Positions 1 through 7,992 of a DNA stretch of 64,000 nt are shown here, one piece after another (within the stretch, counting starts at the first letter, position 1; each line of letters starts with the position of its first letter). This DNA comes from Bradyrhizobium sp. AZCC 1610 (GTDB taxonomy: Bacteria; Pseudomonadota; Alphaproteobacteria; Rhizobiales; Xanthobacteraceae): contig NZ_JAZHRR010000001.1 of the NCBI RefSeq assembly GCF_036924515.1, positions 7,411,001 through 7,475,000 on the forward strand, read 5' to 3'. The translations under genes and the position numbers were made by a program. A model generated the notes under the pieces. It was given only the letters and a program-made list of their open reading frames with translations. It did no database searches and had not been told where the DNA came from.

Positions 1-199
1 CCGCCGTGGGGGCGTCCGCGGGCGACTTGGTTTCGGCCGGCGGCGGGACCGGTACCGCCGACGGGGCCGGGCTGGGCGCAGCCGACGGGCTCGCGGCTGG
101 AGGGGCTGAGGGCGCCGGCGATTGCGCCAGCGCGGCCCCGCCAAACGCAACCATGGAGAGCGCGACCATGGCCGCACGGAAAGTGCTGATACGGTTCAT
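1..199 (-). CDS. Exported Ala/Pro-rich protein, N-terminal part only
   Basis: This leftward reading frame starts at an ATG at 199 and stays open to the window edge, giving 66 residues. It begins MNRIST and continues through a hydrophobic stretch (AAMVALSMVAFGGAALA) that ends in an ALA-Q signal-peptidase I type site. After that comes a low-complexity Ala/Pro/Ser linker. The mature domain lies outside the window, so the function cannot be read. Bradyrhizobial invasion-associated locus B (IalB) proteins have this kind of signal peptide and linker; that identity is a guess. The gene is divergent from dapF, and the 193 bp between the two starts must hold both promoters. Confidence 0.55.
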   Translation of the reverse strand, partial: MNRISTFRAAMVALSMVAFGGAALAQSPAPSAPPAASPSAAPSPAPSAVPVPPPAETKSPADAPTA

Positions 200-392
200 T
201 TCAGGTATTCTCCATCCCACCCCATCTGGCGGCGGCATGTCCCGGTCCGCGCCCGCCAGAATGGTGCCATTTTCTAACACGCAAGGTCCGCTTTCGTCCC
301 ATGACAGATGCGTCATATGCCCCTGCTGCCCCTGCGTACTAGGCAATTGGCCATCATTCGCCATATAAGGCAGGCATAAATTGGGAAATTCC

Positions 393-1277
393 ATGAGCGC
401 GCTGGCCAACCACGCATTTGCCAAGATGAGCGGCATCGGCAACGAAATCGTTGTGGTGGATTTGCGCGATTCCAAAGCTGGTTCAAAGGCCGCCGTGACG
501 GCCGAGGAGGCGCGGGCGGTCGCCTCGCCTGCGGGCGTGCCCTATGACCAGTTGATGGTATTGCAGCCGCCACGGCTGCAGGGCACCGAGGCCTTCATCC
601 GCATCTACAACAATGACGGCTCGGAAGCCGGCGCCTGCGGCAACGGCATGCGCTGCGTGGTGCGCCGCCTGTTCGAGAAGACCGGCCAAACCGCCGTGAC
701 CTTCGAGACCCGCGCGGGGCTATTGAACTGCTGGCAGGGCCCGGCGCCCGATCTCTATACGGTCGACATGGGCGCGCCGAAGTTCGACTGGCAGGATATT
801 CCGCTCGCCGAAGAGTTTCGCGACACCCGCTATATCGAACTGCAGGTCGGGCCGATCGACGCGCCGGTGCTGCATTCGCCCTCGGTTGTCTCGATGGGCA
901 ATCCGCACGCGATCTTCTGGGTCGATGACGTCAACGCCTACGATCTCGAACGATTCGGGCCGCTGCTGGAGAACCACCCGATTTTCCCGGACCGCGCCAA
1001 CATCACGCTCGCGCATATTGTCGATCGCGATCACATCACGATCCGTACCTGGGAACGCGGCGCCGGATTGACCAGGGCCTGCGGCTCGGCCGCGTGTGCG
1101 ACCGCGGTCGCGGCGGCGCGGCTGAAGCGTGCCGATCGCTCGGTCGAGATCACGCTGCCCGGCGGCAAGCTTGGGATCGAATGGCGCGAGCGCGATGACC
1201 ATGTGCTGATGACCGGCACCGCCGATTTCGAATATGAAGGGCGATTCGACCCGGCGCTGTTCGCCAGCGTCGCCTGA
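393..1277 (+). CDS. dapF: Diaminopimelate epimerase DapF
   Basis: DapF converts LL- to meso-2,6-diaminopimelate in the cytoplasm, supplying lysine and peptidoglycan. The two catalytic cysteines are visible, one in [11 protein letters not shown] (about residue 82) and one in [10 protein letters not shown] (about residue 230). The N-terminus [15 protein letters not shown] matches the family, and 294 aa is slightly longer than the usual 275-290. I start at ATG 393, because GGGAAA at 383-388 sits at ribosome-binding distance and a TTG 12 bases upstream lacks that spacing. mtaB follows after 5 bases, so the two are probably co-transcribed. Confidence 0.96.
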   Translation: MSALANHAFAKMSGIGNEIVVVDLRDSKAGSKAAVTAEEARAVASPAGVPYDQLMVLQPPRLQGTEAFIRIYNNDGSEAGACGNGMRCVVRRLFEKTGQTAVTFETRAGLLNCWQGPAPDLYTVDMGAPKFDWQDIPLAEEFRDTRYIELQVGPIDAPVLHSPSVVSMGNPHAIFWVDDVNAYDLERFGPLLENHPIFPDRANITLAHIVDRDHITIRTWERGAGLTRACGSAACATAVAAARLKRADRSVEITLPGGKLGIEWRERDDHVLMTGTADFEYEGRFDPALFASVA

Positions 1278-1282
1278 GAGCC

Positions 1283-2548
1283 ATGAGCGTCGACGTCCTC
1301 ACCTTCGGTTGCCGCCTCAACGCCTTCGAATCCGAAGTGATCGCCCGCGAGGCGGAGCGCGCCGGACTTTCCGATACCGTCGTCATCAATAGCTGCGCGG
1401 TCACCAACGAGGCGGTGGCGCAGGCGCGGCAATCGATCCGGCGGCTGAAGCGCGAGCGGCCGGATGTGCGCATCGTCGTCACCGGCTGCGCGGCGCAGAC
1501 CCAGCCGGAAATGTTTGCCGAAATGGCCGAGGTCGACCGCGTCGTCGGCAATGACGACAAGATGCGCGGCGAGGCCTGGCGTGACGCGCGCGCGGCATTC
1601 GATGGCGGGTTTGGTATCGAGGCAAGCGAGAAGATCGCCGTTGCCGACATCATGGCGGTGCGCGAGATGGCGCCGCATCTGCTTGACGGTTTCAAGGCCG
1701 GCCTGCCGCGCGTGTTCGTCCAGGTGCAGAACGGCTGCGATCACCGCTGCACCTTCTGCATCATCCCTTACGGCCGCGGCAATTCACGCTCGGTGCCGAT
1801 GGGTGCCGTCGTCGAACAGGTTCGTACGCTGGCCGAACGCGGCCATGCCGAGATCGTGCTCACCGGCGTGGACCTGACGAGCTACGGCGCCGATCTGCCG
1901 GGTGCGCCGAAACTGGGGCACCTGACAAAACAGATTTTGCGGCACGTGCCGGAATTGAAGCGGTTGCGGATTTCGTCGATCGATTCCATCGAAGCCGACC
2001 GTGATCTGCTCGACGTCATCGCCAGGGATGAGCGGCTGATGCCGCATCTGCACCTGTCGCTGCAGTCCGGCGACGACATGATTTTGAAGCGGATGAAGCG
2101 CCGGCATTCGCGGCAAGATGCGATCGAGTTCTGCGCGCAGGTGCGGCGGCTGCGCCCCGACATCACGCTCGGCGCCGATATCATCGCGGGCTTTCCGACC
2201 GAGACCGAAGACATGTTCGCGCGCTCGGCGGCCCTGGTGGAGGAATGCGATCTCACCTTCCTGCATGTGTTTCCCTACTCGCCGCGACCGGGTACGCCAG
2301 CAGCACGGATGCCGCAGGTCGCAGGCGGAAAGATCAAGGAGCGCGCGAAGCGGTTGCGGGCGGTGGGTGAGGTTGCGTTGCAGCGACGGCTGGCGGCAGA
2401 GGTCGGCGCAACGCGTCAGGTGTTGATCGAGAGCGCGACGCAGGGGCGGACGGAACATTTCCTGCCGGTGGCGATATCAGGCGAGACGCCGGGCGCGGTG
2501 ATGACGCTTGCGATCAAGGGCCATGATGGCGCACGGCTGACGGTGTGA
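1283..2548 (+). CDS. mtaB: tRNA threonylcarbamoyladenosine methylthiotransferase MtaB
   Basis: MtaB is a radical-SAM methylthiotransferase that converts t6A37 to ms2t6A37 in tRNAs reading ANN codons. The protein has an N-terminal UPF0004 domain with the three expected cysteines (FGCRLN, NSCAV, TGCAAQ). The radical-SAM cluster motif CDHRCTFC lies at about residues 152-159, followed by a TIM-barrel core and a short C-terminal TRAM-like region. At 421 aa it is full length. It lies 5 bases after dapF. In relatives ftsY often follows closely; here an IS element and an opposite-strand pseudouridine synthase lie between. Confidence 0.95.
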   Translation: MSVDVLTFGCRLNAFESEVIAREAERAGLSDTVVINSCAVTNEAVAQARQSIRRLKRERPDVRIVVTGCAAQTQPEMFAEMAEVDRVVGNDDKMRGEAWRDARAAFDGGFGIEASEKIAVADIMAVREMAPHLLDGFKAGLPRVFVQVQNGCDHRCTFCIIPYGRGNSRSVPMGAVVEQVRTLAERGHAEIVLTGVDLTSYGADLPGAPKLGHLTKQILRHVPELKRLRISSIDSIEADRDLLDVIARDERLMPHLHLSLQSGDDMILKRMKRRHSRQDAIEFCAQVRRLRPDITLGADIIAGFPTETEDMFARSAALVEECDLTFLHVFPYSPRPGTPAARMPQVAGGKIKERAKRLRAVGEVALQRRLAAEVGATRQVLIESATQGRTEHFLPVAISGETPGAVMTLAIKGHDGARLTV

Positions 2549-2565
2549 GTCACAAACTCCGCCGT

Positions 2566-2593
2566 CGTCGCCCGGCTTGACCGGGCGATCCAG
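2566..2593. repeat. Left arm of a dispersed palindromic repeat, cut by the IS
   Basis: The segment carries CGCCCGGCTTGACCGGGCG followed by ATCCAG, the beginning of a roughly 100-130 bp imperfect palindrome whose intact relatives lie at 29669-29770 and 33998-34107. The remainder of the element resumes at 4068 after the insertion sequence. Deleting the IS and one copy of the CAG duplication restores the ATCCAGTACGCCGCGG core seen in the other copies (the 34.0 kb copy reads it on the opposite strand). Confidence 0.8.
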
Positions 2594-2622
2594 GGCGGAT
2601 TCAATCGATCGTCGCAACACTC
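2594..2622 (+). repeat. IS30 terminal inverted repeat, transposase 3' side
   Basis: This 29-bp end pairs with 4039-4067 with a single mismatch at position 15 (A here, G in the other end). Just inside it a 14-bp unit TTTGTATGGCTCAC is repeated directly at about 2623-2650; the transposase stop codon falls inside that duplication. Confidence 0.92.
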
Positions 2623-2632
2623 TTTGTATGGC

Positions 2633-4021
2633 TCACTTTGTATGGCTCACTCGGAGGAATTCGTCGAGAGTTTCCGCCGGTGTCTTCCAGCCAAGGGTTT
2701 TTCGGGGCCTGGTGTTGAGTGCAATGGCCACGGCCTCAAGGTCATCGGCATTGTGTGCGCTGAGATCGGTGCCCTTTGGAAAGTATTGGCGTAGCAACCC
2801 ATTAGTGTTCTCGTTGGTGCCGCGCTGCCATGGGCTGTGAGGATCGCAGAAGTAGACCTGCACGCCCGCGTCGATCTTGAGGCGTGCGTGTTGAGCCAAC
2901 TCAGCTCCTTGATCCCAAGTCAGCGACCGACGCAGTTGCTCAGGCAAGGTGATGATCGTGCGGGTGATGGCGTCGCGCACTGCCTCAGCACCATGTCCGG
3001 CGAGTGCGGGTCCGTTCTTCACGCGAGCGTCGTGGCCATGGCCTGTCATGCGCGGCAGGTGCAGCAGCATGGTGAAACGTGTCGTGCGCTCCACCAAGGT
3101 ACCGATCGCGGAACTTCCAAGACCCAAGATGAGGTCCCCTCCCCAGTGGCCCGGTACGGCTCGATCGGCTGCCTCCCCCGGACGTTGACTGATCATGACC
3201 TCGGGAGAGACGAAGGTCCTGCCTTGCCTGCGTGTGCGCGCCCTCGGCATCCGCAGCGCCCGCCCGGTGCGCAAGCAGGCCGTCAGTTCGCGGCGCAACG
3301 CTCCTCGACCTTGCACATACAGTGCCTGATAGATCGCCTCGTGACTGATGCGCATCGTCTCATCCTCGGGGAAGTCGAGGCGAAGGCGACGAGCAATCTG
3401 TTCCGGGCTCCATGCCGTCGCCCAACGTCTGTTCTGTCGATGTACGGCCCGGCGCCCCTTCCACACGACCTTCGGGCCTAAGATGGGTGCCCCGTCCGGG
3501 GTAGCAATCAAACCGGCAAGCCTGTCTTGGACATAATCTCGCAGGGTCGGATTAACCGCCAACTTGGCCGGCTTTGGGCGTCGGGCGGACCGATCGGCGT
3601 GCCATTGTGCCGTGGTCGCTCGATATTCTGGAGCGCCGTGGCGGGCCGCCGCATTGCGCCGGAGTTCACGAGAGATCGTGCATGGAGGACGATCGAGCTG
3701 ACGAGCGATGGCTCGTATACCGTGCCCCTGCGCGCGCAAGATGGCGATCTCCTCCCGTTCGGCGAACGAAAGGTAGCGCTCCGATGGCGGTTTTGACGAC
3801 TGCGAGAAATGTGTTGGTGGCACGCCGCCCGCCCTCCGGAACCAACGTACTCCGACAGCCGGCGACACCCCGGCGTCAATCCCAGCATCCTCGCTCGAGC
3901 GTCCCGAGGCAATCGCCCTCCAGAACTGTCTACAACTCTCTCGCTGTGCCTCTGGAGGTCGGCCTGGCGATCGCAAAGCTGCCCGCACACACCGATCCGA
4001 ACGCCGCCTGTATCTCTTCAT
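2633..4021 (-). CDS. IS30-family transposase
   Basis: This 462-residue DDE transposase catalyses cut-out and insertion of the element. An N-terminal region with two HTH-like segments is visible (YLSFAEREEIAILRAQG, then ARQLDRPPCTISRELRRN). The integrase core carries HWGGDLILG for the first Asp, LTWDQGAEL for the second, and SPWQRGTNENTNGLLRQ for the Glu. IS30 proteins usually read HWEGDLI at the first site; here the Glu is Gly while the catalytic Asp is kept. The protein is longer than the E. coli IS30 transposase (383 aa) because of its N-terminal extension, which I recognise from bradyrhizobial copies. No frameshift is present. Confidence 0.94.
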   Translation of the reverse strand: MKRYRRRSDRCVRAALRSPGRPPEAQRESCRQFWRAIASGRSSEDAGIDAGVSPAVGVRWFRRAGGVPPTHFSQSSKPPSERYLSFAEREEIAILRAQGHGIRAIARQLDRPPCTISRELRRNAAARHGAPEYRATTAQWHADRSARRPKPAKLAVNPTLRDYVQDRLAGLIATPDGAPILGPKVVWKGRRAVHRQNRRWATAWSPEQIARRLRLDFPEDETMRISHEAIYQALYVQGRGALRRELTACLRTGRALRMPRARTRRQGRTFVSPEVMISQRPGEAADRAVPGHWGGDLILGLGSSAIGTLVERTTRFTMLLHLPRMTGHGHDARVKNGPALAGHGAEAVRDAITRTIITLPEQLRRSLTWDQGAELAQHARLKIDAGVQVYFCDPHSPWQRGTNENTNGLLRQYFPKGTDLSAHNADDLEAVAIALNTRPRKTLGWKTPAETLDEFLRVSHTK

Positions 4022-4038
4022 CGCAACCTCTTTTGCTC

Positions 4039-4067
4039 GAGTGTTGCGACGACCGATTGAATCCGCC
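4039..4067 (-). repeat. IS30 terminal inverted repeat, transposase 5' side
   Basis: This is the partner of the repeat at 2594-2622. It lies 18 bases upstream of the transposase start codon, so the transposase promoter must overlap this end or lie in the flanking DNA. Confidence 0.92.
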
Positions 4068-4179
4068 CAGTACGCCGCGGCCTCTCGGTTAATCTTTGGC
4101 TTCTCTGGAATTCTGGATCATCCGCCGGAGCCTGTCATCGGGCGGCGCTTCGCGCCGACCCGTTGGCGGATGATGGCAG
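4068..4179. repeat. Right arm of the IS-interrupted palindromic repeat
   Basis: It begins CAGTACGCCGCGGCCTCTCGG and continues through CTCTGGAATTCTGGATCATCCGCC, ending with GGCGGATGATGGCAG. It matches the layout of the copies near 29.7 and 34.0 kb. Its distal stem has an additional internal hairpin, GGGCGGCGCTTCGCGCCGACCC-like, at about 4139-4162. Confidence 0.75.
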
Positions 4180-4213
4180 TGGTGGCTGGGGCACCGGTCT
4201 CGCCTACAAGCCG

Positions 4214-4978
4214 CTACTCCCCGTTCCATCCGCACGCCCTGAGCCGCTCCCGCATATGCTCCGGCGCAGGCGCCGCCACGCGCACCGGTTCCTTGTTCTT
4301 CGAAATCGGAATCACGATCTCGCGGGAATGCAGATGCAGGATCGGCTCGCCGAAGCGCGGGCCGTTGCCATAAATGTTGTCGCCGACGATCGGCCAGCCC
4401 ATGGCTGACGTGTGCACGCGCAATTGATGGGTGCGGCCGGTTACCGGTTCCAGTGCGAGCCAACAAAGGCCGTCGCCGCGGCCGCATACTTTCCAGTTCG
4501 TGACGGCCTTCTGCCCGTCTGGATCCGGCTTCTGCCACCAGCCGCGCTCGACGTTGAGCCGCCCCAGCGGCATGTCGATGGTGCCTTCATCTTCGGCAGG
4601 TCCGCCCTCGATCACCGCCCAATAGGTTTTTCCGATCTTGCCGTGCTTGAACAGCAGGCCGAGCGAGGCGGTGGCCTTGCGATGGCGTCCCAGCACGAGA
4701 CAGCCCGAGGTGTCCTTGTCGAGCCGGTGGGCCAGCACCGGCGGCCGCGGCAGGCCGAATCGCAGGCCGTCAAAGGACGCTTCCAGATTGGCGCCGCCCT
4801 TGGGGCCGCGATGCACCGGAAGTCCGGCGGGCTTGTCGATGACCAGCATCAGCCCGTCGCGGTGGAGGACGCGAGCCTGGATTTCATCTGCCGTTAGCTC
4901 ACGGACATCAAGCGATGTCCGGGGGATATCAAAGGATGACCCGGGAACAGCAATGGATTGGTTGTGACTTTCGCTCAT
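4214..4978 (-). CDS. RluA-family RNA pseudouridine synthase
   Basis: This enzyme isomerises specific uridines in rRNA or tRNA. The RluA signature HRLDKDTSGCLVLG, containing the catalytic Asp, lies at about residues 84-97, preceded by VIDKPAGLPVHRG and followed by GRTHQLRVH near residue 185. At 254 aa there is no N-terminal S4 domain, so it resembles the short RluA/TruC-like members; the target base cannot be told from sequence. The start at 4978 is only 28 bp from the divergent ftsY start, leaving little room for two separate promoters. Confidence 0.9.
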   Translation of the reverse strand: MSESHNQSIAVPGSSFDIPRTSLDVRELTADEIQARVLHRDGLMLVIDKPAGLPVHRGPKGGANLEASFDGLRFGLPRPPVLAHRLDKDTSGCLVLGRHRKATASLGLLFKHGKIGKTYWAVIEGGPAEDEGTIDMPLGRLNVERGWWQKPDPDGQKAVTNWKVCGRGDGLCWLALEPVTGRTHQLRVHTSAMGWPIVGDNIYGNGPRFGEPILHLHSREIVIPISKNKEPVRVAAPAPEHMRERLRACGWNGE

Positions 4979-5006
4979 GGCGCGAAACCGCTAACACGTC
5001 CCCGAC

Positions 5007-5951
5007 ATGAGCGATACCACTCCCGGAACCCCCAAACTGAGCTGGTGGCGGCGGCTTTCGAGCGGCCTGAAGCGGACCTCTGGTGCGCTCGGCACGGCCG
5101 TTGCCGATCTCGTCACCAAGCGCAAGCTCGACCGCGCCATGCTCGACGAAATCGAGGATGTGCTGCTGCGCGCCGATCTCGGCACGGCCGTGGCGGTTCG
5201 GATCGCGGACGCCGTCGGCGCCGGCCGCTACGACAAGGCAATTTCGGCCGACGAAGTGAAGACGGTGGTCGCCACCGAGGTGGAGAAGGTGCTGGCGCCG
5301 GTGGCGAAGCCGCTGGAGATCGACGCGGCGCAAAAGCCGTTCGTCATTCTCGTGGTCGGCGTCAACGGTTCCGGCAAGACCACCACCATCGGCAAGCTCG
5401 CCGCAAAGCTCAGCGCCGAGGGCCGCAAGGTCATGATGGCGGCCGGCGATACCTTTCGTGCCGCCGCGATCGAACAGCTCAAGATCTGGGGCGAGCGCAC
5501 CAGGTCGCCGGTGATATCAGGCGCGCAGGGCTCGGATTCGGCAAGCCTCGCCTTCAACGCGCTGACCGCGGCGAAGGAACAGAATATCGACGTGCTGCTG
5601 GTCGACACCGCCGGGCGGCTGCAGAACAAGGCCGAGCTGATGAACGAGCTCGAAAAGGTGGTTCGCGTCATCAAGAAGGTCGATGCGTCGGCCCCGCATG
5701 CGGTGCTGCTGGTGCTCGACGCCACGGTGGGACAAAATGCGCTGTCGCAGGTCGAGGCATTTCATCGTACCGCAGGGGTCACGGGCCTCGTGATGACGAA
5801 GCTCGACGGCACCGCGCGCGGCGGCATCCTGGTGGCGCTGGCCGAGAAGTTCAAACTGCCGGTGCACTTCATCGGCGTCGGCGAAGGCATCGACGATCTC
5901 GCGCCGTTCACGGCGCGCGATTTTGCGCAAGCGATAGCAGGAATCGAATAG
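5007..5951 (+). CDS. ftsY: Signal recognition particle receptor FtsY
   Basis: FtsY is the SRP-dependent GTPase that docks ribosome-SRP complexes at the inner membrane. An N-terminal four-helix NG-type bundle is followed by the G domain with P-loop VGVNGSGKTTTIGKLA at about residues 117-132, DTFRAAAIEQL, DTAGRLQNK and TKLDGTARGG. The protein is short (314 aa) with only a brief basic N-terminal segment and no long acidic A domain, as is common in alphaproteobacteria. Its stop is immediately followed by a palindromic repeat before yciB. Confidence 0.96.
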   Translation: MSDTTPGTPKLSWWRRLSSGLKRTSGALGTAVADLVTKRKLDRAMLDEIEDVLLRADLGTAVAVRIADAVGAGRYDKAISADEVKTVVATEVEKVLAPVAKPLEIDAAQKPFVILVVGVNGSGKTTTIGKLAAKLSAEGRKVMMAAGDTFRAAAIEQLKIWGERTRSPVISGAQGSDSASLAFNALTAAKEQNIDVLLVDTAGRLQNKAELMNELEKVVRVIKKVDASAPHAVLLVLDATVGQNALSQVEAFHRTAGVTGLVMTKLDGTARGGILVALAEKFKLPVHFIGVGEGIDDLAPFTARDFAQAIAGIE

Positions 5952-5999
5952 GGCATGATCCCGAAAAGTGGGTACCGGTTTTCGGACAAGATCATGCCC
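5951..5999. repeat. Palindromic repeat, GCATGATCCCGAAAA type
   Basis: GGGCATGATC at 5951-5960 pairs with GATCATGCCC at 5990-5999, and inside it CCGAAAA at 5961-5967 pairs with TTTTCGG at 5979-5985. It begins on the last base of the ftsY stop codon and ends 21 bases before the yciB start. Related copies are at 14494-14542 and, degenerate, at 33342-33391. Confidence 0.88.
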
Positions 6000-6020
6000 A
6001 AACAAAAAAGAAGTGAAACG

Positions 6021-6623
6021 ATGGACAAGAAAGTGCCGCATCCGCTGTTCAAGCTTGCGACCGAGCTTGGGCCCCTTCTCATCTTTTTCGTCGCCAACGC
6101 CAAGTCCAATTTGTTCATCGCCACCGGCGTGTTCATGGTGGCGGTGCTGGCTGCAATGGTTGCGTCATACATGGTGACGCGGCATGTGCCGATGATGGCG
6201 ATCGTCACGGCGGTGGTCGTCATAGTGTTCGGCGCGCTGACGCTGATCCTGCATGACGAGACCTTCATCAAGATGAAGCCGACCATCGTCTACACGCTGT
6301 TCGCCGCCATTCTCGCTGGCGGTTTGCTGTTCAACCGCTCCTTCATCGCCATCATGTTCGACCAGATGTTCAATCTCACCCCGCACGGCTGGCGCATCCT
6401 GACCATGCGCTGGGCGTTGTGGTTCTTTGCGATGGCGGTGCTGAACGAGATTATCTGGCGCACGCAAAGCACTGACTTTTGGGTCGCCTTCAAGGTGTTC
6501 GGCATGGTGCCGCTGACGATGCTGTTTGCGATCACCCAGATGCCACTGATCAAGCGCTATCATCTGGAGCCGGCTTCGCTGGAGGTCAGCGAGGCGGAAG
6601 CAGGCGACGTGAGCAAGGGCTAG
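6021..6623 (+). CDS. yciB: Septation protein A / YciB-family membrane protein
   Basis: This 200-residue inner-membrane protein belongs to the YciB/IspZ (septation protein A) family, linked to septum formation and envelope maintenance. The sequence shows [16 protein letters not shown] and about five to six hydrophobic helices, then the conserved [20 protein letters not shown] and [21 protein letters not shown] segments. The frame is open further upstream to 5955, but that part lies inside the palindromic repeat, so I start at [10 protein letters not shown] (6021). It follows ftsY in the same orientation. Confidence 0.92.
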   Translation: MDKKVPHPLFKLATELGPLLIFFVANAKSNLFIATGVFMVAVLAAMVASYMVTRHVPMMAIVTAVVVIVFGALTLILHDETFIKMKPTIVYTLFAAILAGGLLFNRSFIAIMFDQMFNLTPHGWRILTMRWALWFFAMAVLNEIIWRTQSTDFWVAFKVFGMVPLTMLFAITQMPLIKRYHLEPASLEVSEAEAGDVSKG

Positions 6624-6633
6624 GGTTGGTGGT

Positions 6634-6748
6634 GTCCCGGACGCGGTGCAGCGTTCTTCACGATGCACCGCAGAGCCGGGACCCATGTCCGCGGTCGTGG
6701 GCCCCGGCTCTGCGGCGCACCGCTTGCGCGCTGCGCCGCGTCCGGGGC
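6634..6748. repeat. Long imperfect palindrome, GTCCCGGACGCG type
   Basis: The ends GTCCCGGACGCGGTGCAGCG and CGCTGCGCCGCGTCCGGGGC are near-inverted copies enclosing a second inner pair (CGCAGAGCCGGGACCCATG and GGGCCCCGGCTCTGCGGCG). It fills the gap between the convergent yciB and the helix-hairpin-helix gene, where it could form a strong transcript hairpin for both. Confidence 0.8.
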
Positions 6749-6756
6749 AAGAGATC

Positions 6757-7116
6757 TCAGCTCTTCTGCTTGGCGATGATCTTGTCCTTGATCTTGTCGT
6801 AGGTCGCCTGCGGAACGATGCTCTTCTGCACCAGATCATCCTTGCCCCTGTACGGCCGGCCCGCGATGATTTTAGCGGAATAGGCCTTGCCGACGCCCGG
6901 CAGCGCGTCGAGTTGATCGGCGGTCGCGGAATTGATGTCGAGCAGCTCGGCCTTTGGCGCCGGCGCCATCTTCGACTCCGAGGCCTTCGGCGCAGGAGCC
7001 ATCTTGCTGTCGGATTTGGGCGCGGGCTGCGCGGTCTGGGCCATCGACGGTGTTGCCGTCAGCAGCCCCAAGGTCAGCGCGGTGGCGAGAAGAGAAGCGA
7101 GCGTGAAATGACGCAT
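6757..7116 (-). CDS. Exported helix-hairpin-helix protein (ComEA-like domain)
   Basis: This is a 119-residue secreted protein. A signal peptide ([19 protein letters not shown], cleavage near SMAQ-T) precedes a short linker in which SKMAPAPKA occurs twice. The C-terminal half carries [32 protein letters not shown], the ComEA-type helix-hairpin-helix fold that binds DNA backbone non-specifically. I start at 7116 because GGAGGGAC lies just upstream; the open frame extends to 7215 without a better site. A role in DNA uptake is only suggested by the fold; no com genes are nearby. Confidence 0.82.
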   Translation of the reverse strand: MRHFTLASLLATALTLGLLTATPSMAQTAQPAPKSDSKMAPAPKASESKMAPAPKAELLDINSATADQLDALPGVGKAYSAKIIAGRPYRGKDDLVQKSIVPQATYDKIKDKIIAKQKS

Positions 7117-7218
7117 ATGGGTGTCCCTCCAAGGACGGTTCATGTAACGCGGTAAAGCTAGCTGCGATTTCATGGCGGCGCCATGGCTGCAAAATGAACG
7201 ATAGATAAAAGCCAAAGA

Positions 7219-7812
7219 TTATTTGCTCAACGCCTTCTCGATCTCGACCTTGAGCACGCTGTCGAGATTGGCCGGCGTCACCGGCCCGACCAGCTTGTAG
7301 AGAATCGTGCCGTCGCGGCCGACCACGAAGGTTTCGGGCACGCCGTAGACGCCCCATTCGATCGCGCCGCGGCCGTTGCCGTCGACGCCGACGGCGGTAA
7401 ACGGATTGCCGTAGCGGCCGAGGAAGCGGCGGGCGTTGTCGGGCGAATCCTTGTAGTTGATGCCGACGATCTGCAGCCGCGTGTCCTTGGCCAGCGCGGT
7501 CAACAGCGGCGCTTCGTCGTGGCACGGCACGCACCAGGACGCCCAGACATTGACGACGGAGACCTTGCCCTTGAACACCGCGGGGTCGAGCCCGGGCACC
7601 GGCGCCCCGTTATGGACAAGGCCCTCCAGCGCCGGCAGCGCGGTTTGCGGCGCCGGGCGGCCGATCAGGGCGGAGGGGATTTTGGAGGGATCGCCGCCGT
7701 AGAGCCGCAGCAGGAACAGCCCGGCGACCGCCATGAAACCGATCAGCGGCAGCGCCACCAGCCAGCGCCAGCGGCGCGGCGGCCCCTCCGATGTTGTGGG
7801 CGGCGCGGTCAT
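7219..7812 (-). CDS. ccmG: Thiol:disulfide interchange protein CcmG/DsbE
   Basis: CcmG is the membrane-anchored periplasmic thioredoxin that reduces apocytochrome c, or its CcmH partner, before haem attachment. The 197-residue protein has an N-terminal transmembrane anchor ([21 protein letters not shown]), then a thioredoxin fold with the CXXC motif [13 protein letters not shown] at about residue 92 and the cis-proline region YGVPETFVV. Its start overlaps the ccmD stop by 4 bases (ATGA), so translation is probably coupled. Confidence 0.95.
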   Translation of the reverse strand: MTAPPTTSEGPPRRWRWLVALPLIGFMAVAGLFLLRLYGGDPSKIPSALIGRPAPQTALPALEGLVHNGAPVPGLDPAVFKGKVSVVNVWASWCVPCHDEAPLLTALAKDTRLQIVGINYKDSPDNARRFLGRYGNPFTAVGVDGNGRGAIEWGVYGVPETFVVGRDGTILYKLVGPVTPANLDSVLKVEIEKALSK

Positions 7813-7991
7813 CGGATGTCCGATGCATTGCGGCCGGAGCGCCGGGTTATGCCGTTGGCCTCGAGTTCGCGCAGGCGTTCCTTCTGGCGGCGATAATCGA
7901 TGGCGATCCAGGCGATGAGAAGCACAACGACCGCTGCCACCAGCGTGTAGGACGTCACGATAAACGAAGCGTAGGGACCGAGCGACGTCAC
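7809..7991 (-). CDS. ccmD: Haem exporter protein CcmD
   Basis: CcmD is a small single-pass membrane protein needed to release holo-CcmE from the CcmABC complex. The 60-residue product has one hydrophobic helix ([22 protein letters not shown]) followed by a basic segment [19 protein letters not shown], the family pattern. It lies 1 base after ccmC and overlaps ccmG by 4 bases, which supports the call despite the short length. Confidence 0.9.
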   Translation of the reverse strand: MTSLGPYASFIVTSYTLVAAVVVLLIAWIAIDYRRQKERLRELEANGITRRSGRNASDIR

Positions 7992-7992
7992 G

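Larger units (their letters stand above)
2594..4067 (-). mobile_element. IS30-family insertion sequence (1474 bp)
   Basis: The element has 29-bp terminal inverted repeats, 2594-2622 and 4039-4067, identical at 28 of 29 positions and beginning GGCGGATTCAATCG. It is flanked by a 3-bp direct repeat CAG at 2591-2593 and 4068-4070, which is a target-site duplication. One leftward transposase gene fills it. The target is a palindromic repeat. The near-perfect ends, the open transposase frame and the intact duplication suggest a fairly recent and possibly still active copy. Confidence 0.93.

Noticed and set aside
4089..4538. A second leftward frame overlapping the pseudouridine synthase 3' end
   Set aside because: The RluA motifs lie in the other frame through to 4214; this one is Arg/Pro-rich and crosses into the repeat.
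4958..6016. A 352-codon frame on the same strand as ftsY
   Set aside because: Out-of-frame reading of ftsY, Arg-rich and low in hydrophobic residues, ending in a palindromic repeat.
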